Below, one piece after another: positions 25,582-30,160 of a DNA stretch of 30,160 nt (its first letter is position 1; each line of letters opens with the position of its first letter). A program made the translations under genes and the position numbers. The stretch lies in the NCBI RefSeq assembly GCF_949296715.1, contig NZ_CASFQD010000008.1, forward strand, positions 1-30,160, in the 5' to 3' direction. This DNA is from an uncultured Alistipes sp. Lineage in GTDB: Bacteria > Bacteroidota > Bacteroidia > Bacteroidales > Rikenellaceae. Below the pieces are notes generated by a model. That model worked only from the letters and a program-made list of their open reading frames with translations, searched no databases and had not been told where the DNA came from.

Positions 25582-25851
25582 GTTTTCGGGACAAAAGTCG
25601 TTATTTCCAACCGACCGCCGCTTACCGGAGCGTCCGAAAAAATGTGCAATATCTCCTGAAAAACGCTGCTCCGAGAAGACAATATCCCGGAAACCTGCTC
25701 CTGTTATCCCTACGAAACCGCAGGTCAGAATCTCCGCATGTCTGAAATTCCGTCTCGGACGATAAAAAAAGGGGGGGGGTAGCGACGGATTCTCTTTTCT
25801 CCGTATCGTACACCCTGTTGGCTGATGCAGGAACCGGCCGCTCCTGCACGC
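25582..25851. other. Intergenic region upstream of ftsH
   Basis: No credible gene. It presumably holds the ftsH promoter, though no full TAnnTTTG box with proper spacing was found. At 25764-25779 there is a homopolymer pair, A7 followed by G9, about 185 bases upstream of ftsH. Confidence 0.5.
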
Positions 25852-25889
25852 CCGGTCGCGGGCATCACATCCCGCCCTCCCCGAAAAAC

Positions 25890-25914
25890 AAAAAGGAGAA
25901 TCTTGCGATTCTCC
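25890..25914 (-). terminator. Terminator hairpin, array unit 1
   Basis: Minus strand GGAGAATC-GCAA-GATTCTCC followed by T5: an 8-bp stem with a GCAA tetraloop, identical to the tRNA-Gly terminator. Confidence 0.8.
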
Positions 25915-26055
25915 TTTTTTGCCCTTCCGGAGCGGAAAACGGGACTCACACTCGCGCTGCGCACGAGTGGGTCCGCGATTCGTTATCTACACCCCCGGCC
26001 CCTGGAAGGGGAGCCTTGAGGTCGCGGGCACCGAGTCCCGCCCCCCCTGAAAAAC

Positions 26056-26080
26056 AAAAAGGAGAATCTTGCGATTCTCC
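26056..26080 (-). terminator. Terminator hairpin, array unit 2
   Basis: Same stem, GCAA loop and T5 as unit 1, 166 bases further on. Confidence 0.8.
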
Positions 26081-26225
26081 TTTTTCTTGCCCCTTCGGAG
26101 CGGAAAACCGGACTCGCACTCGCGCTGCGCACGAGTGGGTCCGCGATTCGTTATCTACACCCCCGGCCCCTGGAAGGGGCACCTTGAGGTCGCGGGCATC
26201 GAATCCCGTCCCCCCCCCGAAAAAC

Positions 26226-26250
26226 AAAAAGGAGAATCTTGCGATTCTCC
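26226..26250 (-). terminator. tRNA-Gly terminator (array unit 3)
   Basis: Minus strand GGAGAATC-GCAA-GATTCTCC then TTTTTG, beginning 18 bases after the tRNA 3' end. It is the parental copy of the array hairpins by position. Confidence 0.88.
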
Positions 26251-26268
26251 TTTCCTTTGCCCCTCCGG

Positions 26269-26341
26269 AGCGGAAAACGGGACTCGGACCCGCGACCTCA
26301 ACCTTGGCAAGGTTGCGCTCTACCAACTGAGCTATTTCCGC
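26269..26341 (-). tRNA. tRNA-Gly(GCC), CCA not encoded
   Basis: A 73-base tRNA. Acceptor GCGGAAA pairs with TTTCCGC, discriminator T. The D-arm is GCTCAGTTGGTAGAGC; the anticodon stem CAACC/GGTTG encloses TTGCCAA, giving anticodon GCC for glycine GGC/GGU; the T-arm is GCGGGTCCGAGTCCCGT. The 3' end is followed by CCGG rather than CCA, so CCA must be added after transcription, unlike the tRNA-Leu in this window. Confidence 0.96.
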
Positions 26342-26374
26342 AATTGCGTCTCCGAAACCTGCGTTTCGGGACTG

Positions 26375-26405
26375 CAAATATAGAACAAGAATTCCATTCT
26401 GCAAA
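26375..26405 (-). promoter_or_regulatory. Promoter of tRNA-Gly (TTTG-N19-TATATTTG)
   Basis: On the minus strand TTTG (26402-26405) and TATATTTG (26375-26382) are 19 bases apart, identical in both boxes and spacing to the tRNA-Leu promoter. Confidence 0.85.
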
Positions 26406-26489
26406 ATTTTCCATTAAAATAATACGTTTTTTATTCCGGAAAGTTTCATCGGACGGCCGAACCGAGGAAGAAACGAGACCGGCTGCCAC

Positions 26490-26519
26490 AAAAAAAGCAC
26501 TCCGGACAAGCCGGAGTGC
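26490..26519 (-). terminator. Terminator of the alpha-oxoamine synthase gene
   Basis: Minus strand GCACTCCGG-CTTGT-CCGGAGTGC followed by T7: a perfect 9-bp stem with a U-tract, about 105 bases after the stop. Confidence 0.9.
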
Positions 26520-26623
26520 CGTATGGACAGGGTTGCTCTTGCTGCGGCCGCCACCTGTTTCCGTCTTCGGAGCGAAGCCGCTCCCGACGGGAACCGTCAC
26601 GCACCGCGGAAGGCCCGACCCGA

Positions 26624-27895
26624 TCAGCGTACCTTGAAGTCCTCGTCAGCGCGGACCGGAATGGGCAGCGAAGCGTAGTAGCCGCTTTCGAGCTTGTCGC
26701 GTACCGACTTGAAGGCCTCGAGCGTGTAGTTCACGTCCTCGAGCGTGTGGGCCGCCGTCGGGATGACGCGCAGGATAATCTCGCCCTTCGGGATCACCGG
26801 GTAGACGACGATCGAGCAGAAGACGCCGTGGTTCTCGCGCAGGTCGACGATCAGGTTCGTGGCCTCGGGAATGCCGCCCTTCATGAAGACGGGGGTTACG
26901 GGCGAGTTCGTCACGCCGATGTTGAAGCCGTTCTCCTTCAGACCGCCCTGCAGCGCACGCACGATCTCCCAGAGCTTCTGCTGGTATTCGGGGTGGTTGC
27001 GGATCAGCTCCAGACGCTTCAGCGCACCGATCACCATCGGCATCGGCAGCGACTTGGCATAGAGCTGCGAACGCATGTTGTAGCGCAGCAGGTTGATCAG
27101 CCAGCGAGGACCGCTCACGAAGGCGCCGATGCCGGCCATCGACTTGGCGAAGGTGTTGAAGAGCACGTCCACGCCGTCGACCACACCGAAGTGCGATGCC
27201 GTACCGCGGCCGCCCTCACCCATCGTACCGAAGCCGTGGGCATCGTCAACGAGCAGGCGGAAATTGAAGTCCTTCTTCAGGGCCACAATCTCGTCGAGCT
27301 TGCCCAGGTCGCCCTTCATGCCGAAGACACCCTCGGTGATGACGAGCACGCCGCCGTGCTGCTCCTCGGCCAGCGTCGTGGCGTGCTGCAGCTGCAGGCG
27401 CAGCGACTCCATGTCGTTGTGGCCGTAGACGAAGCGCTTGCCCTTGTGCAGGCGCAGGCCGTCGATGATGCAGGCGTGGGCCTCGGCGTCGTAGACGACG
27501 ACGTCACGCGGCGTGAGCAGGCAGTCGATGATCGAGAGCATGCCCTGGTAGCCGAAGTTGAGCAGGAAGGCATCCTCCTTGCCGACGAAGGCGGCGAGCT
27601 CGCGCTCGAGCTGCTCGTGGTATTTGGTCTGACCGCTCATCATGCGGGCGCCCATCGGGGCTGCCATGCCGAACTGTGCGGCACCCTCGGCATCGGCCTT
27701 GCGGACCTCGGGGTGGTTGGCCAGGCCGAGGTAGTTGTTCAGACTCCAGTTGAGCATCTTCTTGCCCCGGAAAACCATGTGGGGGCCGATCTCACCTTCG
27801 AGTTTCGGGAAGGCAAAATACCCGTGGGCATACGACATGTACTGACCGATCGGTCCGCCCGCATTTTTCTCGAGGCGTTCAAAAATATCAACCAT
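26624..27895 (-). CDS. PLP-dependent alpha-oxoamine synthase (serine/cysteate acyltransferase candidate)
   Basis: A 423-residue fold-type I PLP enzyme. The cofactor lysine is K251 in LFNTFAKSMAGIGAFVSG. Also visible are H140 in YDAEAHACIIDG, D217 and H220 in LLVDDAHGFGTMGEGGRG, and the N-terminal WSLNNYLGLANHPEV. The family condenses an amino acid with an acyl thioester and releases CO2: serine palmitoyltransferase (Spt), cysteate acyltransferase, KBL (glycine C-acetyltransferase) and BioF. No biotin or threonine genes are nearby, and Bacteroidota of this kind make sphingolipids or sulfonolipids, so Spt or the cysteate enzyme is favoured by inference. It is monocistronic, with its own promoter and terminator. 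The GC-rich opposite-strand ORF is a shadow. Confidence 0.9.
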   Translation of the reverse strand: MVDIFERLEKNAGGPIGQYMSYAHGYFAFPKLEGEIGPHMVFRGKKMLNWSLNNYLGLANHPEVRKADAEGAAQFGMAAPMGARMMSGQTKYHEQLERELAAFVGKEDAFLLNFGYQGMLSIIDCLLTPRDVVVYDAEAHACIIDGLRLHKGKRFVYGHNDMESLRLQLQHATTLAEEQHGGVLVITEGVFGMKGDLGKLDEIVALKKDFNFRLLVDDAHGFGTMGEGGRGTASHFGVVDGVDVLFNTFAKSMAGIGAFVSGPRWLINLLRYNMRSQLYAKSLPMPMVIGALKRLELIRNHPEYQQKLWEIVRALQGGLKENGFNIGVTNSPVTPVFMKGGIPEATNLIVDLRENHGVFCSIVVYPVIPKGEIILRVIPTAAHTLEDVNYTLEAFKSVRDKLESGYYASLPIPVRADEDFKVR

Positions 27896-27944
27896 TTTAT
27901 TGAATTTTATGAGTTTGTGTTTCCTGTGTTCCGTTTCGGACGCG

Positions 27945-27979
27945 CAAAAGTATAAATAATGTGGATTAATCGGTCAAAA
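27945..27979 (-). promoter_or_regulatory. Promoter of the alpha-oxoamine synthase gene
   Basis: Minus strand TACTTTTG (27945-27952), a full TAnnTTTG match, with TTTTG at 27975-27979 and a spacer of 22 bases. The leader to ATG 27895 would be about 45 bases. Confidence 0.65.
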
Positions 27980-28056
27980 TTAGCCGTTTTTTATTCCGCG
28001 CGGATACGCATTTATACCTATTTTTACCGGCTGCGCCCGACGCAAGAGCCACAAAC

Positions 28057-29217
28057 TCACCGCCGTCGGCGGTCGACGGCATCGACGATGACCGCCACGG
28101 CGCCGTCGCCCGTGACGTTGGTCGCCGTGCCGAAGCTGTCCATGGCGATGTAGGTGGCAATCATCAGCCCGAGGAGCGGCTCGTCGAAGCCCAGCACGCT
28201 CTCGAGCAGCCCCAGCGCCGCCATGATCGCACCGCCCGGCACGCCCGGTGCCGCGACCATCGTCACGGCCAGCAGCAGGATGAACCCCGCGAAGGTCGAC
28301 GCCGGAATCTCCAGCCCGGCCAGCATCGCCACGGCCAGCGCGCAGGCCGTGATCTTCATCATCGAGCCCGAGAGGTGGATTGTCGCGCAGAGCGGCACGA
28401 CAAACTGCGCCAGCTCGGGCCGCACGCCGAGGCGCACGGTCCGCTCGAGCGTCACGGGAATCGTCGCGGCCGACGACTGTGTGCCGAGGGCCGTGACGTA
28501 GGCCGCGAGCATCGTGCGCAGCATCTTCAGGGGGTTGCGGTGCGCGGCGAGGCCCGCCACGGAGAACTGCAGGAGCAGCAGCACGACCGTCAGCGCGAAA
28601 ATCACGACGATGAGCTTCACGAAGACCCCCAGCACGCCCGCCACCTGTCCCGAGCGGGTCATCTGCAGGAAGAGGCCGAAGATGTAGAGCGGCAGCAGCG
28701 GGATGATGACCCCGGCGATCGTGCGGTCGACGATCTGCTTGAAGTCGTCCATCACCCCCTTCAGGCGCACGCTGTGCGTGTAGGCCATGCCGAGCCCCAG
28801 CACGAAGGCGAGGATCAGCGCCGACATGACCCCCATGACGGGCGGCATGTCGACCGTGAAGAAGGGGGCCAGGTCGACGGCGTCCGCCTCGGGCAGCACG
28901 GCCTGGGAGCCGGCCAGCAGCCGCGGGAAGAGCGCCCGCCCGACGGCATAGGTGCCGAATCCCGAGACGAGCGTGAAGAGGTAGGCCAGGGCCGCCGTGA
29001 GGGCCAGCAGCCGCCCGGCGCTGCGCCCCAGGTCGGCGATGCCCGGCGCCACGAGCCCGAGAATCAGCAGCGGGATGACGAAGCCCAGCAGCTGGCCGAA
29101 CAGGGCGTTGAAGGTCGTGAAGATGCGCACGGCCCAGTCGGGCAGCAGGAAGCCGAAGGCGACGCCCGCGGCGATGGCCGCCACGACGCGCGGCAGCAGT
29201 CCGAATCGCAGTTTCAT
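28057..29217 (-). CDS. Dicarboxylate/amino-acid:cation symporter (DAACS family)
   Basis: From ATG 29217 the protein is 386 residues (MKLRFGLLPRVVAAIAAGVA); the frame is open far upstream only as a shadow over the next gene. It is a multi-pass inner-membrane secondary transporter of the GltP/DctA/SstT type. The re-entrant loop signature TQSSAATIPVTLE replaces the typical serine-rich motif. LSGSMMKITACAL and GVPGGAIMAALGLL follow, and the substrate/cation motif MDSFGTATNVTGDGAVAVIV lies near the end, with the conserved NxxGD aspartate. The substrate (glutamate, serine/threonine or C4-dicarboxylate) cannot be determined; the GG and lack of a clear arginine in the last helix leave all open. It is divergent from the radical SAM gene. 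Confidence 0.93.
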   Translation of the reverse strand: MKLRFGLLPRVVAAIAAGVAFGFLLPDWAVRIFTTFNALFGQLLGFVIPLLILGLVAPGIADLGRSAGRLLALTAALAYLFTLVSGFGTYAVGRALFPRLLAGSQAVLPEADAVDLAPFFTVDMPPVMGVMSALILAFVLGLGMAYTHSVRLKGVMDDFKQIVDRTIAGVIIPLLPLYIFGLFLQMTRSGQVAGVLGVFVKLIVVIFALTVVLLLLQFSVAGLAAHRNPLKMLRTMLAAYVTALGTQSSAATIPVTLERTVRLGVRPELAQFVVPLCATIHLSGSMMKITACALAVAMLAGLEIPASTFAGFILLLAVTMVAAPGVPGGAIMAALGLLESVLGFDEPLLGLMIATYIAMDSFGTATNVTGDGAVAVIVDAVDRRRR

Positions 29218-29227
29218 AGGCGAAGTT

Positions 29228-29258
29228 TTTGTAAAGGTAGCGATAATTCTTAAATTTG
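29228..29258 (+). promoter_or_regulatory. Promoter of the radical SAM gene (TTTG-N19-TAAATTTG)
   Basis: TTTG at 29228-29231 and TAAATTTG at 29251-29258 with a 19-base spacer. The gene's ATG begins only five bases after the -7 box, predicting a leaderless or nearly leaderless mRNA. Confidence 0.75.
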
Positions 29259-29262
29259 CCGT

Positions 29263-30036
29263 ATGACATCCCTCTACCACGACATCATTTTCGGCCCGGT
29301 CCATTCGCGGCGGCTGGGTCTCTCGCTGGGCGTCAACCTGCTGCCCACCGAGTCGAAGCTCTGCTCGTTCGACTGCATCTACTGCGAGTGCGGCTGGAAC
29401 GCCGAGCATCCGGGCGCACGCCGCTTCAACGACCGCGCGGACGTCGCACGCCTGCTGGACGAGACGCTGCGGCGCATGGTCGCCGCGGGCACGCCGCCCG
29501 ACGTCATCACCTTTGCCGGGAACGGCGAGCCGACGCTCCACCCCGCCTTCGGCCAGATCATCGGCGACGTCCTGGCGCTGCGCGACGCCCTCTGCCCGGC
29601 GGCAAAGGTCTCGGTGCTCTCGAACGCCACGCAGATCCACCGCGCGGAGGTCCGCGAGGCGCTGCTGCGCGTGGACAACCCGATCCTGAAGCTCGACTCG
29701 GCGTTCGACGCCACCGTGCGGCGCATCAACAACCCGCAGAGCGCCGCCTACGGCGTGCGCGCCACGGTCGAGGCGATGAAGCGCTTTGAGGGGCGGATGA
29801 TCCTCCAGACGATGTTCCTGCGCGGCACGTGCGACGGCGCCCCGATTGACAACACCACCGAAGAGGAGGTTGCGGCGTGGCTGCGCCTCGTCGACGAAAT
29901 CCGCCCGCGGCAGGTGATGGTCTACTCGCTCGACCGCGACACCCCTTGCCCCACCCTCGAGACGGTCCCGCGCGAGGAGCTGCTCCGCATCGCCGCCCGC
30001 GTCGAGGCGCTCGGCATCCCCTGTTCGGTCGCCTGA
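29263..30036 (+). CDS. Radical SAM protein
   Basis: A 257-residue protein. The N-terminus YHDIIFGPVHSRRLGLSLGV and the cluster cysteines C34, C38 and C41 (CSFDCIYC, a standard CxxxCxxC) define the radical SAM superfamily. ITFAGNGEPTLHPAFGQIIG is the SAM-binding GGE-like region, and VSVLSNATQIH, LKLDSAF and MILQTMFLRGT follow as in the COG0731-like group related to wybutosine-type and activating enzymes. No additional cluster domain is evident. The substrate is unknown. It lies four bases upstream of the yaaA start, suggesting one transcript. The start is supported by family N-termini and by the promoter position. Confidence 0.92.
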   Translation: MTSLYHDIIFGPVHSRRLGLSLGVNLLPTESKLCSFDCIYCECGWNAEHPGARRFNDRADVARLLDETLRRMVAAGTPPDVITFAGNGEPTLHPAFGQIIGDVLALRDALCPAAKVSVLSNATQIHRAEVREALLRVDNPILKLDSAFDATVRRINNPQSAAYGVRATVEAMKRFEGRMILQTMFLRGTCDGAPIDNTTEEEVAAWLRLVDEIRPRQVMVYSLDRDTPCPTLETVPREELLRIAARVEALGIPCSVA

Positions 30037-30040
30037 CGCC

Positions 30041-30160
30041 ATGCAGCTGCTCATCTCCTGCGCCAAGACCATGACGGAGGCCCCCTCCGTCACGCCGCCC
30101 CGCACCACGCGGCCCCGCTTCGCGGCCGAGGCCGACCGGCTGGCTTCGCGCCTGGCAGCG
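30041..30160 (+). CDS. yaaA: YaaA family peroxide-stress protein (5' part only)
   Basis: Forty codons from ATG 30041 to the window end: MQLLISCAKTMTEAPSVTPP, then a segment ending FAAEADRLASRLAA. This fits the N-terminus of YaaA (E. coli MLILISPAKTLD), with cysteine replacing proline in the ISPAKT motif, a variant I associate with Bacteroidota. YaaA limits intracellular free iron and DNA damage during hydrogen peroxide stress in E. coli. Only the first sixth or so of the gene is present, so the assignment depends on the motif and the length match of the opening region. Confidence 0.85.
   Translation, partial: MQLLISCAKTMTEAPSVTPPRTTRPRFAAEADRLASRLAA

Larger units (their letters stand above)
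25852..26286. repeat. Tandem array of 166-170 base units carrying the tRNA-Gly tail and terminator
   Basis: Two full units (25883-26048 and 26049-26218) and a partial third (26219-26286) that runs into tRNA-Gly; a fragment of a preceding unit end lies at 25852-25882. Each unit contains, on the minus strand, the terminator GGAGAATC-GCAA-GATTCTCC plus T-run, preceded by the last 16 bases of tRNA-Gly (the reverse complement of GCGGAAAACGGGACTC; one mismatch in unit 2). The remaining 100 or so bases include CACTCG/CGAGTG and CCCCT/AGGGG hairpins and a plus-strand segment (GAGGTCGCGGG) identical to part of the tRNA-Gly T-arm region in opposite orientation. A C-run of varying length (C7, C9) ends the units. 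No protein-like ORF is believable. Confidence 0.85.

Noticed and set aside
25940..26215. A possible degenerate tRNA-Ser-like fold on the plus strand of the array units (CTGGAAG anticodon-like loop and a GCGGG/CCCGT T-arm-like stem)
   Set aside because: No matching acceptor stem or convincing D-arm was found, so it is not called as a tRNA; the resemblance may come from copied tRNA fragments.
25883..26286. CRISPR array
   Set aside because: The repeated part is long (over 150 bases) and most of each unit is conserved, with no short repeat/unique spacer pattern and no cas genes.
25818..26330. A 170-codon plus-strand ORF with an internally repeated peptide in the tRNA-Gly array
   Set aside because: The repeated peptide is just the translation of the tandem DNA units and antisense tRNA sequence; such ORFs over tRNA tails are a well-known artefact.

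Overview
The window looks like a chromosomal segment of a GC-rich Bacteroidota, most plausibly an Alistipes-type (Rikenellaceae) gut bacterium. This placement is inference. It rests on the high GC with strongly GC3-biased coding, promoters of the Bacteroidota form TTTG-N19/20-TAnnTTTG (exact before both tRNA genes, before a DUF3800 gene and before a radical SAM gene), an S46 dipeptidyl-peptidase, a BACON-domain lipoprotein with a Bacteroidota-style surface-export signal, and an alpha-oxoamine synthase of the type used for sphingolipids or sulfonolipids. No rRNA, transposase, integrase or CRISPR array is visible.

Left part (1-12073, all minus strand). A tightly packed run reads from cdd down to a truncated comF: cytidine deaminase, RluA-type pseudouridine synthase, D-aminoacyl-tRNA deacylase, a surface nuclease lipoprotein, a YhcC radical SAM protein, a YitT membrane protein, PriA, and a ComF phosphoribosyltransferase. 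Upstream lie a SIMPL-domain secreted protein, a TrmA/RlmD-type rRNA uracil methyltransferase and an unrecognised lipoprotein with a C-terminal membrane helix.

Centre (12246-20426, all plus strand). From a divergent promoter region come an MBL-fold hydrolase, an FkbM methyltransferase, trmD, a four-helix-bundle gene, lpxB, an acyltransferase-3 protein, an FAH-family enzyme, maf and an S46 peptidase with the residue expected of acidic-specific DPP11. Most junctions are short or overlapping. The four-helix-bundle gene is the exception: it is less GC-rich and sits between two 28-base inverted repeats (26/28 match) lying between trmD and lpxB.

Right part (20427-30160). tRNA-Leu(GAG) is followed by an AT-rich island of about 1.1 kb encoding one DUF3800 protein, bracketed by two copies of the same terminator-like hairpin. 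Then come an HdeD-like membrane protein divergent from an AraC-type regulator, and FtsH. A tandem array follows whose 166-170 base units each carry the 3' end and terminator of the adjacent tRNA-Gly(GCC). The window closes with the alpha-oxoamine synthase, a DAACS-family dicarboxylate/amino-acid symporter, and a radical SAM protein followed by the start of yaaA.

The strongest candidates for something undescribed are the inverted-repeat-bounded four-helix-bundle unit, the tRNA-Leu/DUF3800 island and the tRNA-Gly tail array. Many long ORFs opposite or out of frame with real genes are GC-rich shadows and are omitted.
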